From Kordiimonadaceae bacterium (GTDB taxonomy: Bacteria; Pseudomonadota; Alphaproteobacteria; Sphingomonadales; Emcibacteraceae): a stretch of DNA of 64,000 nt. Positions 18,320 to 27,227 of the stretch are shown here, in pieces (the stretch's first letter is position 1; each line of letters starts with the position of its first letter). A model generated the notes under the pieces. That model was not told the DNA's origin. It did not search any database and saw nothing but the letters and a program-made list of their open reading frames with translations. Made by a program: the position numbers and the translations under genes. The stretch is from assembly GCA_024236295.1 (NCBI GenBank), contig JACKKT010000004.1, positions 62,001-126,000 of the forward strand, read 5' to 3'.

Positions 18320-18410
18320 GCACGTGCCACGACGGTGTCTCCTTAGGCTCGCCAGTACGGGTAACGACGTATATGTCCTTTATTAATTAAGTATGACAAT
18401 TTTTGTCATT
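18320..18410 (+). ncRNA. Structured 5' leader of the polyamine operon, candidate alphaproteobacterial speF motif
   Basis: A GC-richer island inside a 470-nt leader. CGTGC (18323-18327) pairs with GTACG (18355-18359). Inside it GGTG (18334-18337) pairs with CGCC (18350-18353) around TCTCCTTAGGCT. Downstream lies a perfect hairpin, ATGACAA-TTT-TTGTCAT (18393-18409), followed by TTTG. Alphaproteobacterial ornithine decarboxylase genes are known to carry the cis-regulatory speF RNA motif, and the position before such a gene fits. I cannot check the covariance model here, so the name is tentative while the pairing is seen directly. Confidence 0.45.
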
Positions 18411-18546
18411 TTGTTAATCAGGGAGATTACGGAGGTTATTCGTATGATAAAATATTCATATGACTTTTTGTTCAGAGCAAAGGCGGTCAAGTACTAGGTG
18501 GTAATTCATTTAGCGTCCGATAATTTATCCAGAAATCTCTAAATCA

Positions 18547-18581
18547 CAGCTTAAGTGCCTGTATGGTTGGTTTTTAAGCTG
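18547..18581 (+). promoter_or_regulatory. Perfect inverted repeat in the leader, possible regulatory stem
   Basis: CAGCTTAA (18547-18554) is the exact complement of TTAAGCTG (18574-18581), with a 19-nt loop. The stem ends about 60 nt before the decarboxylase start codon and is followed by an A-run rather than a T-run, so it is not a simple intrinsic terminator. It could be an alternative fold partner of the upstream structured RNA. Confidence 0.4.
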
Positions 18582-18641
18582 AAAAAATTGGGTCATCCTC
18601 TCGGGGATTGTGTTTGATGTTTTTTGGTTTGGAGAAATACC

Positions 18642-19856
18642 ATGAAAACACTTGAATATAGTCAGTATTACACTGAAGAAAAAAGAGATTTGGTATCTAA
18701 CGGCAAGTTTGATTTTTTAAGTCTGCCGGAGGCCGTTGCTTCATTGAAAAGTGAAGTACCCATTTATGTGATTTACCCTGAAGTCATAAAGACTCGGGCT
18801 GAATATTTTATTAATAATTTTCCAGGACGGGTAATGTTTGCTGTGAAGGCAAACCCGAATGTAACAGTTCTCAAATGTCTTTGGGATGCTGGTATCCGTC
18901 ATTTTGATGTTGCTTCTATTAATGAAGTAAATCTAGTTGCCGGACTTTTGCCTGAAGCAAAAATGTATTTCATGCATCCTGTGAAATCACGCAAAGCCAT
19001 TCGTGACAGCTATGCTATGGGCATTCGTCACTATGCTGTTGATTCAATGGACGAGCTTAACAAAATCATTGAAGAAACGAATAAGGCAACCGATCTTGTC
19101 ATTCACATCCGCATCCTGCTTGAAAATCAGAGTGCGGCTTATGACCTTTCAGGCAAGTTCGGAGCAAGTGAGTCTTGTGCTGTAAATTTGCTGAAACAGG
19201 CTTCTCAATATTCAAACCGTTTGGGGATTACTTTCCATGTTGGTTCCCAGACAATGGATTCTAGTGCCTATAGAAAAGCATTAGGTGTTACAAAAACAAT
19301 TATTGACAAAGCGGATGTGCCTGTAGAATTTGTCGATGTCGGCGGTGGTTTTCCTGTTGCATATCCAGGTATGGCTTCTGCTCCGCTTTCAAGTTATTTC
19401 AATCAGATCGAAGAGGCAATGGCCGAATTTGGTCTTGATTATCTTGAGCTTGTAGGAGAGCCAGGTCGCGCATTGGTTGCTGAAGGTGGGTCAACCCTCG
19501 CCCGTGTGGAATTGCGACGTGGCAATGATCTTTATCTTAATGAAGGTGTTTATGGGTCTTTTTTTGATGCAGGAACACCTGAATGGCGTTATCCTACATC
19601 ACGAATCGGAATGAATAATAAACACGAAACCATAGCGGAATACCGTTTTTTTGGTCCAACCTGTGATTCAATTGACACAATGGTAGGACCATTTCATCTG
19701 CCTGCTAATATTAAAGAAGGCGACTGGATCGAGGTGGCTAATCTTGGTGCTTATGGACAAGCTATGGCAACACATTTTAATGGTTTCCAGTCCGATATCA
19801 CAATCGCTGTGCCCGGTTTTCCGGCCCATTTAAAATTTGTAGAAAATAATACGTAG
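18642..19856 (+). CDS. Alanine-racemase-fold PLP decarboxylase (ornithine/lysine decarboxylase type)
   Basis: A 404-residue group IV decarboxylase. The PLP lysine lies in VMFAVKANPN, the glycine-rich phosphate loop is DVGGGFPVAYPG, and GEPGRALVAEGG and GPTCDSIDTM supply the conserved C-terminal substrate and active-site residues. This pattern fits the ornithine or bifunctional ornithine/lysine decarboxylases of Alphaproteobacteria, giving putrescine or cadaverine. ATG 18642 is preferred over 18624 because TTGGAGAAA precedes it. It is the first gene of a polyamine operon and sits behind a long structured leader. Confidence 0.85.
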   Translation: MKTLEYSQYYTEEKRDLVSNGKFDFLSLPEAVASLKSEVPIYVIYPEVIKTRAEYFINNFPGRVMFAVKANPNVTVLKCLWDAGIRHFDVASINEVNLVAGLLPEAKMYFMHPVKSRKAIRDSYAMGIRHYAVDSMDELNKIIEETNKATDLVIHIRILLENQSAAYDLSGKFGASESCAVNLLKQASQYSNRLGITFHVGSQTMDSSAYRKALGVTKTIIDKADVPVEFVDVGGGFPVAYPGMASAPLSSYFNQIEEAMAEFGLDYLELVGEPGRALVAEGGSTLARVELRRGNDLYLNEGVYGSFFDAGTPEWRYPTSRIGMNNKHETIAEYRFFGPTCDSIDTMVGPFHLPANIKEGDWIEVANLGAYGQAMATHFNGFQSDITIAVPGFPAHLKFVENNT

Positions 19857-19873
19857 AATAAGGAATTTATAGT

Positions 19874-20911
19874 ATGTCAATCAGAAACATACCCGATAAG
19901 TCAGAAATTTTAAACTCTGTTGTAGAACATATTGATATTAAAAGTTTTGATGCCCGCCCGATCATTGATCAGATGGAAAAAATGTCTTTTACCAGTCGCG
20001 ATCTTGCCCGTGCGGCCCGTATATTTAATATGGCTATTGAAGATCCAGATTGCAGCGTAATATTAACACTCGCTGGTTCAACATCTGCGGGTGGCTGTCT
20101 TGATGTATATCGGGATATGGTTGAACTGGGTATGGTTGATGCAATTGTTGCCACTGGGGCAAGCATTGTTGATATGGATTTCTTTGAAGCTCTTGGTTTT
20201 AAACATTATCAGGGTGACCAGATTGCAGATGACAATATGCTGCGTGAGCTGGCAATTGACCGTATCTATGATACCTATATTGATGAAGATGAGCTTCAGA
20301 TTTGCGATCAGGTCATTAAAGATATCGCCGACAGCCTTGAGCCACGGGTCTATTCATCACGCGAATTTATCTATGAAATGGGCCGCTGGCTGAAAACCAA
20401 TGCCAAGAAAAAGAATTCACTGATCGAATGCTGTTTTGATCATAATGTTCCTATATTTGTGCCGGCTTTTTCTGATTGCTCAGCCGGGTTCGGTCTGGTG
20501 AAGCATCAGGTGGAAAATCCTGACAGTCATTTATCAATTGATAGTGTTCGTGATTTCCGTGAACTTACCGACCTTAAAATCAAAGCCGGTTCTACCGGAC
20601 TATTCATGGTTGGTGGCGGCGTACCGAAAAACTTTGTTCAGGATACAGTCGTTTGTGCTGAAATTCTTGGAATTGAGGCAGAAATGCACAGATATGCGGT
20701 GCAGATCACCGTGGCCGATGTTCGTGATGGCGCCTGTTCATCCTCGACCTTAAAAGAGGCCAACAGCTGGGGTAAAGTCGATCTTGCCTGGGAGCAAATG
20801 GTTTTTGCCGAAGCATCAAGTGTTGTACCGCTTATTGCTAGCGATGCCTATCACCGTGGTGGCTGGAAAAAACGAAGCAAAAAAGAATATACAAAACTGT
20901 TTCAGGGTTAA
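19874..20911 (+). CDS. Deoxyhypusine-synthase homologue acting on polyamines
   Basis: A 345-residue protein of the deoxyhypusine synthase family. It keeps the GGGVPK segment, in which the lysine corresponds to the aminobutyl-carrying lysine of eukaryotic enzymes, plus an NAD-binding-type N-terminal region (LTLAGSTSAGGCLDVYRDMV) and C-terminal EANSWGKVD. Bacteria lack eIF5A, so such proteins are thought to transfer the aminobutyl group to a free amine, making homospermidine or a guanidino-homospermidine. Genes for a decarboxylase and an agmatinase flank it closely (17 and 5 nt), so it belongs to polyamine synthesis. Confidence 0.8.
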   Translation: MSIRNIPDKSEILNSVVEHIDIKSFDARPIIDQMEKMSFTSRDLARAARIFNMAIEDPDCSVILTLAGSTSAGGCLDVYRDMVELGMVDAIVATGASIVDMDFFEALGFKHYQGDQIADDNMLRELAIDRIYDTYIDEDELQICDQVIKDIADSLEPRVYSSREFIYEMGRWLKTNAKKKNSLIECCFDHNVPIFVPAFSDCSAGFGLVKHQVENPDSHLSIDSVRDFRELTDLKIKAGSTGLFMVGGGVPKNFVQDTVVCAEILGIEAEMHRYAVQITVADVRDGACSSSTLKEANSWGKVDLAWEQMVFAEASSVVPLIASDAYHRGGWKKRSKKEYTKLFQG

Positions 20912-20916
20912 GGGGT

Positions 20917-21810
20917 ATGGCTGATTATAACATCCTGGCATCCGAAGATGCCTTTCTTGGCTTGGAAGAAAAGGATGCAGTATCCTATGAGCGGGCAAAA
21001 GCGGTCATCATACCTTTTGGGCTAGAGGCGTCCGTATCATATGGTGGTGGGACAGAGAATGGCCCGGCTGCAATATTGAAAGCGAGCCATCAGGTTGAGC
21101 TTTTTGATGAGGACCTCTGGTGTGAGCCATATAAAAATTACGGTGTCGTTACACTTGAAAGTGCCGCAGATAATAAAAATAACATTCCATCTGAACTGGA
21201 CCGCCTGGAAGAAATAGTCGGATCAGTTCTTGATGATGGAAAATTTCCCCTAGTTCTGGGTGGTGAACATTCACTGACTGCAGGATCAATCAGACCATTT
21301 GTGAAAAAGCATGATGAACTGGTAGTTCTTCATTTTGATGCTCATGCCGATTTGCGGGATGGTTATGAAGGTGAGCATTATTCTCATGCTGCTGCCCTCA
21401 GAAGAGTAATGGATTTTGATAATGTCAAACTTTATTCGTTTGGCATCCGTAATATCTCAGCAGGAGAGATACCATTTCTTGAAGCCAATGGACATCGGGT
21501 TAAAATATACTGGGCCAAGGATAAGGCGGCTTGGAACTTTGATGAAATTATTTCCCATTTTAAAGGGAAGACCGTTTATCTGACTTTTGACCTTGATGGT
21601 TTTGACAGCTCGGTCATGCCGGCGACAGGAACGCCAGAGCCTGGTGGTCTGTTTTGGGATGATGTCATTCCAATTATCAAAGCCGTGGCAAAAGAAAGCA
21701 AAATTGTGGGTGCTGATGTTGTTGAACTGGCCCCGATGGAAAATCTTCATGCATCTGATTTTCTGGCTGCCAAGCTTTGCTATAAAATTCTGTCCTATTG
21801 TCTCGACTAG
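20917..21810 (+). CDS. speB: Agmatinase/ureohydrolase
   Basis: A 297-residue dinuclear manganese ureohydrolase. Metal-ligand motifs are GGEHSLT, HFDAHADLRDGYEG and TFDLDGFDSSVMPATGTPEPGG (conserved Asp and His residues all present). It should release urea from agmatine or from a guanidino-polyamine. It is the last gene of the polyamine operon, 5 nt after the deoxyhypusine-synthase homologue, and is followed by a hairpin terminator. Because no arginine decarboxylase is nearby, its substrate could be the guanidino product of the preceding enzyme rather than agmatine itself. Confidence 0.88.
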   Translation: MADYNILASEDAFLGLEEKDAVSYERAKAVIIPFGLEASVSYGGGTENGPAAILKASHQVELFDEDLWCEPYKNYGVVTLESAADNKNNIPSELDRLEEIVGSVLDDGKFPLVLGGEHSLTAGSIRPFVKKHDELVVLHFDAHADLRDGYEGEHYSHAAALRRVMDFDNVKLYSFGIRNISAGEIPFLEANGHRVKIYWAKDKAAWNFDEIISHFKGKTVYLTFDLDGFDSSVMPATGTPEPGGLFWDDVIPIIKAVAKESKIVGADVVELAPMENLHASDFLAAKLCYKILSYCLD

Positions 21811-21833
21811 AAATAAAATTACTAAAAATGAAT

Positions 21834-21880
21834 AACGACCTCCGCCGAAATGGGTGAAGGTCGTTGTCTTTTATGGTTTT
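21834..21880 (+). terminator. Intrinsic terminator of the polyamine operon
   Basis: AACGACCT (21834-21841) pairs perfectly with AGGTCGTT (21858-21865), with further CGCC/GGTG pairing in the loop, and is followed by GTCTTTTATGGTTTT. It lies 24 nt after the agmatinase stop. Confidence 0.75.
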
Positions 21881-22130
21881 GTTGCATTAATGTAACGATT
21901 TTCTGATGCGTATGTTGCTGATAAGTGACTCTGTTGTAAATATGTGACTCTTATTGGTTGTAAAATGGAGAAAAATTAATCCAAATAGGACTCATTCAAA
22001 ATTACACCAAATCAATATAATTCTTGCATTTGGGCCAATTATATTGGAGCTTGAGACCCAATCATAAAATGCTGTAAGATTGAGCTATATAAACTACAGT
22101 TAAATAAAATATTATGGAGGATTTTGCCAT
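21881..22130. other. Intergenic region before the amino-acid ABC transporter
   Basis: About 250 nt without an open reading frame. It should contain the promoter of the transporter operon. A strong TGGAGG ribosome-binding site lies at about 22114-22119, before the ATG at 22131. No clear operator is seen. Confidence 0.5.
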
Positions 22131-22991
22131 ATGAGTTTCCGCGCGGGTATACTAACGGCCTTAATTGTTATCTTGAGCATTTCATTTTTTGCCACAGCAC
22201 AAGCTGCAAGCTGTGGCAATGCACCGGATCTGCTTGAAGAAATTTTGAAACGGGGGAAAATTCGTATTGGCTGGATCAATTCAAAACCATTTCAGTACCG
22301 TAATGAAAAAGGTGAACTTGAAGGCGCTTTTGTCAATGCTGGTAATATGCTCGGTAAAGAGCTTCTAAATGTTGATGTGGAATGGGTGGAAGCAAAATGG
22401 GATACATTCATTGCCGGACTACAATCCGGTAAATATGATGTTGTTATTTCCAATGTCGCCCGTCGCCCGAACCGGGCGGTATCGGTCTGGTTCACAAAAC
22501 CGGTAGTTATTGGTTCACAGACTTTTCTTGTACGAAAAGATAAAAATATAAAAAAATTGGCTGACCTTGATAAACCGGGTGCCACGATTGTTGTCCGCCT
22601 TGGTAGTGCGGCCCATATTACATATACAGAAAATGAAAAAGATTTTTTTAAAAATGCCCGAATTAAATCGGTTGCGCCACCAGCCCTTCCAGAACAGGAA
22701 GTGGCCAGCGGCCGTGCAGTTGCCATGGGTGCGGGATCAATTGAAACGCAGCAGATTGCCCGTGCAAATCCGGACTGGGCAGAAGTGGTGGTATTACCGG
22801 AATCGCCTAGATCAGTCGGGGCCGGTTTTGTGGTGCCACAATGCCAGCACAACTTGCTTCATGTCATGGATACATTTGCCGATACGCTCATTGAAACCCA
22901 GTTTTTGGTAAAACAGGCAGAAATTTATCCCGATTTGGTCGCCGGTTCTATTGTCGCACCAACCCGTCTAATTGGCGATTTACCACGCTGA
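22131..22991 (+). CDS. Polar amino-acid ABC transporter substrate-binding protein
   Basis: A 286-residue periplasmic binding protein of family 3. A signal peptide with cleavage after AQAA (about residue 25) precedes two lobes beginning LKRGKIRIGWINSKPFQYRN. Characteristic segments are WDTFIAGLQSGKYDVVISNV and TKPVVIGSQTFLVRKD. It would deliver a small polar amine or amino acid to the permease and ATPase encoded next. The downstream MmgE/PrpD and M24 hydrolase genes suggest a modified amino acid that has to be hydrolysed after uptake. Confidence 0.88.
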   Translation: MSFRAGILTALIVILSISFFATAQAASCGNAPDLLEEILKRGKIRIGWINSKPFQYRNEKGELEGAFVNAGNMLGKELLNVDVEWVEAKWDTFIAGLQSGKYDVVISNVARRPNRAVSVWFTKPVVIGSQTFLVRKDKNIKKLADLDKPGATIVVRLGSAAHITYTENEKDFFKNARIKSVAPPALPEQEVASGRAVAMGAGSIETQQIARANPDWAEVVVLPESPRSVGAGFVVPQCQHNLLHVMDTFADTLIETQFLVKQAEIYPDLVAGSIVAPTRLIGDLPR

Positions 22992-23026
22992 TAATGTAAG
23001 AAACCCAGGATAAAAAGCTATAGAAC

Positions 23027-23770
23027 ATGGAATTTGAATTTCGTTTTGATATTGTATGGAACAATTTATCGCTTCTGCTGGAAGGCGTTCAGACGACAAT
23101 AGTTCTCTCGCTTCTGACCATGGTTCTGGGCACGGTAATAGGATTATTTGTAGCCATCATCCGTCTAAGAGTGAAGCGGATCTATGCTGTCCCGTTTATT
23201 ATTTATGTGGAAGTATTCAGGGGTACCCCCGGGCTTATACAGATTGTCTGGATTTATTATTGTCTGCCAATAGTAACCGGGTTTCAGCTGGGGGAACTGA
23301 CATCATTGGTTATCGCCATGGCGCTTAATGTAGGCGCCTATCTGTCGGAAGTATTCCGGGCCGGTATTCAGGGGGTTGATAAGGGACATATTGAAGCGGC
23401 AGCGGCCCTCGGCTTTCGACCTGGTCAAATCACCCGGAGAGTGGTTGTGCCGCAGGCCGCTTACCGGATGATTCCGGCTATCGGCAATGTATTTGTCTCG
23501 GCCATCAAGCTTTCGTCACTTTGTTCTGTTCTTGGCATGGCGGAGCTTATGTATCAGGGACAGATTATCATAGCCAATTTCTTCCGACCCATTGAAGTTT
23601 TTACGGTAGTGGCATTTATTTATCTGATTATGGCATATACGACATCTTTATTTATGATGTATCTTGAATGGAAATTTGCCTGGGTACGACGACGCGATAA
23701 TTCATTTTGGGAAAAATTCAAATATATTAGCCGTGCTGCCTTCAGTCTTAAGCCGCAGGGAGATATTTAA
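23027..23770 (+). CDS. Polar amino-acid ABC transporter permease (HisM/GlnP type)
   Basis: A 247-residue inner-membrane protein with about five helices. It has the family start IVWNNLSLLLEGVQTTIVLS and the EAA loop EAAAALGFRPGQITRRVVVPQA that contacts the ATPase. It lies 35 nt after the binding-protein gene and 2 nt before the ATPase gene. Such permeases work as homodimers when only one is encoded, as here. Confidence 0.92.
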   Translation: MEFEFRFDIVWNNLSLLLEGVQTTIVLSLLTMVLGTVIGLFVAIIRLRVKRIYAVPFIIYVEVFRGTPGLIQIVWIYYCLPIVTGFQLGELTSLVIAMALNVGAYLSEVFRAGIQGVDKGHIEAAAALGFRPGQITRRVVVPQAAYRMIPAIGNVFVSAIKLSSLCSVLGMAELMYQGQIIIANFFRPIEVFTVVAFIYLIMAYTTSLFMMYLEWKFAWVRRRDNSFWEKFKYISRAAFSLKPQGDI

Positions 23771-23772
23771 AC

Positions 23773-24567
23773 ATGCCCTCACTCGCTAACACGGAAAATA
23801 AACTCGCGGTGGAAATTACCGACCTTCATAAATCATTTGGTTCATTAGAAGTACTGAAAGGTATTAATCTTAGTGTCAGACCCGGCGAAGTAATCTGTAT
23901 GCTGGGGGCGTCGGGTTCCGGAAAATCAACCCTTCTACGCTGTATCAATCAGCTGACAGTTCAGGACCGTGGTGAAATTCTGATTTACGGTGATCCGATA
24001 GGGTTTGTCCGATCACCAGATGGAAAAATGAAAGAAGCAGGTACAGGTACTCTTGCAAAACAAAGAAGCCATATCGGTTTTGTTTTTCAGCAATTTAATT
24101 TATGGCCACACAGAACTGTTCTGGGCAATATAACAGATGCCCTAATTATCGTGAAGAAATTGACAGAAGAGCAGGCTGAGAAAATAGCACTTGATAGGCT
24201 AGAGGAAGTGGGACTGACAGACTGGAAGGACGAGTATCCGTCGACCTTATCAGGTGGCCAGCAGCAGCGTGTTGCCATTGCCCGAATGCTGGCGATGGAA
24301 CCTGATGTCATGTTGTTTGATGAACCAACGTCCGCCCTTGACCCGGAACGGGTGGGTGAAGTTATTGACGTCATGCGTGAACTGGCACAAAAAGGCCATA
24401 CTATGATACTGGCAACCCATGAATTAAATTTTGCCAGAGATACAGCAGATAGGGCCATTTTCATAGATCAAGGTGTCATCGTTGAGGAAGGGCCGGCAAA
24501 GGATTTCTTCAAAAATCCGAAAAGTGATAAGCTTCGTTCATTTTTAAAACGCATGGGAAATGGCTAA
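23773..24567 (+). CDS. Polar amino-acid ABC transporter ATP-binding protein
   Basis: A 264-residue GlnQ/HisP-type ATPase: Walker A GASGSGKST, Q-loop VFQQFNLWPH, signature LSGGQQQR, Walker B VMLFDEP, switch ATHE. A short insertion (about residues 75-95, IGFVRSPDGKMKEAGTGTL) makes it slightly longer than GlnQ. It ends with an 8-nt overlap into the MmgE/PrpD gene, so transport and metabolism are translationally linked. Confidence 0.93.
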   Translation: MPSLANTENKLAVEITDLHKSFGSLEVLKGINLSVRPGEVICMLGASGSGKSTLLRCINQLTVQDRGEILIYGDPIGFVRSPDGKMKEAGTGTLAKQRSHIGFVFQQFNLWPHRTVLGNITDALIIVKKLTEEQAEKIALDRLEEVGLTDWKDEYPSTLSGGQQQRVAIARMLAMEPDVMLFDEPTSALDPERVGEVIDVMRELAQKGHTMILATHELNFARDTADRAIFIDQGVIVEEGPAKDFFKNPKSDKLRSFLKRMGNG

Positions 24568-25981
24568 AATGAACAGTACTGATAAGATCAATCATTCTCC
24601 CGAATATAGTCTGGCGAAATATGCCTGTGGACTGACAATAAATGACATTGATGCTGCAACGAGGCAGCATATATCGCATTTGATTTTTGATGCCGTTGCC
24701 ATTTCCATCGGTGCTTATAACAAACGTCATCAATCAGGGCTCATCAACGAAAATTTTATTCTCGAAACGTATCAGAACTCGGGACAGGTCCGTCTCTGGT
24801 CTGGCCGCGGGAAGCTGACTGCTGATCTGGCGGCCCTCTGCAACGGAACATGGACCGAAGTACTTGATTTTCAGGATGTGGTGGTTGATCCCAGAAATAA
24901 TGGGCATCTGGGCGTGACTATAATTCCGGCGGCTTTCGCCATCGCTGAGAGAGAAGGGCGAAGCGGCGCTGAGCTGATAACCGCCGTTGCTGCGGGTATT
25001 GAAGCATCCATAGCGGTGCTTCGTGCTGTTGGGCGTCGTCACAGAAGTGATGGACGCGGCTTTAGGACCACAAGCATTGCTGCCCCGCTTGGCGCCGCTG
25101 TTTCCTGCGCCAAATTGCTTGATCTTGATGTAGCGGGAATGCTGAATGCCATAGGCATTGCCGGTGCCTGTTCCCCCAACGGATTGATGCCCTCACTTTC
25201 CGCATCTAATGGATCTTTCGGCATGGATAAAGACTGGGTCAATGGTCAGGCGGCCCAACTGGCGGTTAATGCTGCTGATCTAGCCGCGCGTGGGATGACC
25301 GCAAGTGACAGGGTCGCCACCGGTGAAATGGGTATTGTTGCCAGCCATGGTCATGGTGACGGACAGCTGCTTAAATCCCCGGAAAGCGGGACGCCAAACA
25401 TTGGGCTTATTTCCCTAAAGAAATTTGCTGCCTGTTATGGTGTCCATAGCGCGATGGAGGCAACCATTAATCTGATAAAAAATCATAATATACAGATTAA
25501 TGACATCAGAAAAATAATAGTAAGGGTAAAAGCGGACAGTGCCAAAACACTCTCCACCAGATCAATTTCCAATCATATGGCGGCCCGTTTCAGTCTTCCC
25601 TATGCGGTTGCTTCTGCCGCTATCAGGGGGGGTCAGTCTTCACTCGAGGATTTTGAAGAGCCGGCAATTTTTGATAATAACGTTCTGGAATTTATGGGTT
25701 TTATTGAAATTGTAGCGGATCCTGAGCTGACCGATTTTCATGTTCGTAGTGGCGGTTTTCCCGCAGATGTTGAAGTCATGACAAAAGATGCATCATTTGA
25801 TTTGCGAATTGATTATCCGGTAGGATCCATGCAGCGGCCAATGTCATGGCAGGAGCTTGAAGAAAAGTTTATAGCACTCACCACACCCCATTTTTCAGAA
25901 GGGCAGCAAAAGAAGATTTTGGAAGCGGGCAAAGATATTTCAAAACTTAAATCGTTGGAAGAGCTGACCTCATTGTTTTAG
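24560..25981 (+). CDS. MmgE/PrpD family protein
   Basis: A 473-residue protein of the MmgE/PrpD superfamily, which includes 2-methylcitrate dehydratase, cis-aconitate decarboxylase and isomerases/epimerases acting on cyclic imino acids. The N-terminal helical domain holds TWTEVLDFQDVVVDPRNNGH, matching the active-site region with Asp and His, and a second region is KKFAACYGVHSAMEA. It overlaps the upstream ATPase gene. The context of amino-acid uptake plus M24 hydrolase makes the propionate (methylcitrate) function unlikely. The reaction is unknown. Confidence 0.82.
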   Translation: MAKMNSTDKINHSPEYSLAKYACGLTINDIDAATRQHISHLIFDAVAISIGAYNKRHQSGLINENFILETYQNSGQVRLWSGRGKLTADLAALCNGTWTEVLDFQDVVVDPRNNGHLGVTIIPAAFAIAEREGRSGAELITAVAAGIEASIAVLRAVGRRHRSDGRGFRTTSIAAPLGAAVSCAKLLDLDVAGMLNAIGIAGACSPNGLMPSLSASNGSFGMDKDWVNGQAAQLAVNAADLAARGMTASDRVATGEMGIVASHGHGDGQLLKSPESGTPNIGLISLKKFAACYGVHSAMEATINLIKNHNIQINDIRKIIVRVKADSAKTLSTRSISNHMAARFSLPYAVASAAIRGGQSSLEDFEEPAIFDNNVLEFMGFIEIVADPELTDFHVRSGGFPADVEVMTKDASFDLRIDYPVGSMQRPMSWQELEEKFIALTTPHFSEGQQKKILEAGKDISKLKSLEELTSLF

Positions 25982-26045
25982 TGCAAGATCGGGTTGGCAA
26001 TAAAAATAAGCCTAAAATGAATTTACATAAACCAGAGCAATCAAC

Positions 26046-27227
26046 ATGACCTTACCATTTTTAATCGAAGAATTTAAAGCACGCGTGGACAAGGTTCAAT
26101 TTCGGATGAAAGAGCGCGGTGTTGATGTACTGATGGTTTCCGATCCTGGGAATATTTACTGGCTGACAGGGATCGAGAACTGGACATTTTATGTGCCGCA
26201 ATTTGTTTTAATCACGCTGGATAAAGATGAACCCATTTGGATCGGACGGGAAATTGACACCTCGGGCGCTAAGCGCTCAGGATGGTTTGATCCGGGAAAT
26301 GTTTATAGTTATCCGGAAAATTTAATTCAGAAAGACGGTGTTCATCCATCAACCGCTATCGGGTCATTTATGAAAGATTTTGGATATGGATCAGCATGGA
26401 TCGGATACGAATCCGACAGTTATTATTTTTCAGTTATGTCCTTTGATTTTCTAAAAAAGGAACTGTCAGATGCTACATTCATTGATTGCAATCTGCTGGT
26501 CAACTGGGCCAGGACTGTGAAAAGTGAAGCCGAATTTACCTATCTGAGGCAGGCATCGCGGATTGTTGAAAAAGCGATGAATGTGGCCTATGAAATGATC
26601 GAACCGGGGGTGAGGCAATGTGATGTGGTGGCGGAAATCTATAAAACGCAGATAGCTCCCGGTCCCGAATATGGTGGTGACCTGACAGCGGTTTGCCCGC
26701 TTATTCTTGCCGGTGAAAATACGTCAACCGCTCATCCGATCTGGAATGATCAGCCGTTTGAAGATAATCAGACCATTGCTATTGAATTGGGCGGCGCCCG
26801 CAGAAGATATACAAGTGCTTTGGCAAGAACTATGCATTTGGGAAATAACATGCCAGAGAAACTGATTGATACGTCAAAAGCAGTAGAAGAGGGGCTTGAA
26901 GCCATACTTGAGTTTTTAAAGGCAGGTGTAACGGGGGATGAGGTCTATAAAATATGGAACACAATACTTGCCCGATATAACCTTACCAAAAACAGCCGGA
27001 TTGGCTATGCACAAGGAATTGGGTTTCCACCTGACTGGGGCGAGCATACCATCAGCCTTCGAATGGGAGAAGACATACCCATTGATGCAGATAGCTGTAT
27101 ACATATTATGATCGGTATGTGGATGGACGGTTGGGGCATGGAAATGTCTGAAACAGTTCGGGTGTGTAAAACAAATACAGAATGTCTGACTAACTTTCCG
27201 CGCGAGATAAAAGTGATCCGAACATGA
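26046..27227 (+). CDS. M24-family hydrolase resembling ectoine hydrolase DoeA/EutD or creatinase
   Basis: A 393-residue protein with the creatinase/prolidase N-terminal domain (about residues 15-150) and pita-bread catalytic domain (about 165-390). Where metallopeptidases have Asp ligands the sequence reads IELGGARRRYTSALARTMHL, so at least two metal ligands are absent. This fits the metal-independent creatinase/ectoine-hydrolase branch rather than an aminopeptidase. The conserved AHPIW and MEMSETVRV stretches are present. No doeB-like deacetylase is beside it, so ectoine is not proven as the substrate; the upstream transporter and MmgE/PrpD gene should handle the same compound. Confidence 0.75.
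   Translation: MTLPFLIEEFKARVDKVQFRMKERGVDVLMVSDPGNIYWLTGIENWTFYVPQFVLITLDKDEPIWIGREIDTSGAKRSGWFDPGNVYSYPENLIQKDGVHPSTAIGSFMKDFGYGSAWIGYESDSYYFSVMSFDFLKKELSDATFIDCNLLVNWARTVKSEAEFTYLRQASRIVEKAMNVAYEMIEPGVRQCDVVAEIYKTQIAPGPEYGGDLTAVCPLILAGENTSTAHPIWNDQPFEDNQTIAIELGGARRRYTSALARTMHLGNNMPEKLIDTSKAVEEGLEAILEFLKAGVTGDEVYKIWNTILARYNLTKNSRIGYAQGIGFPPDWGEHTISLRMGEDIPIDADSCIHIMIGMWMDGWGMEMSETVRVCKTNTECLTNFPREIKVIRT

Noticed and set aside
22292..22852. A 186-codon minus-strand frame inside the amino-acid binding-protein gene
   Set aside because: Shadow of the real gene, which has a signal peptide, strong ribosome-binding site and family motifs; the antisense product has no recognisable features.
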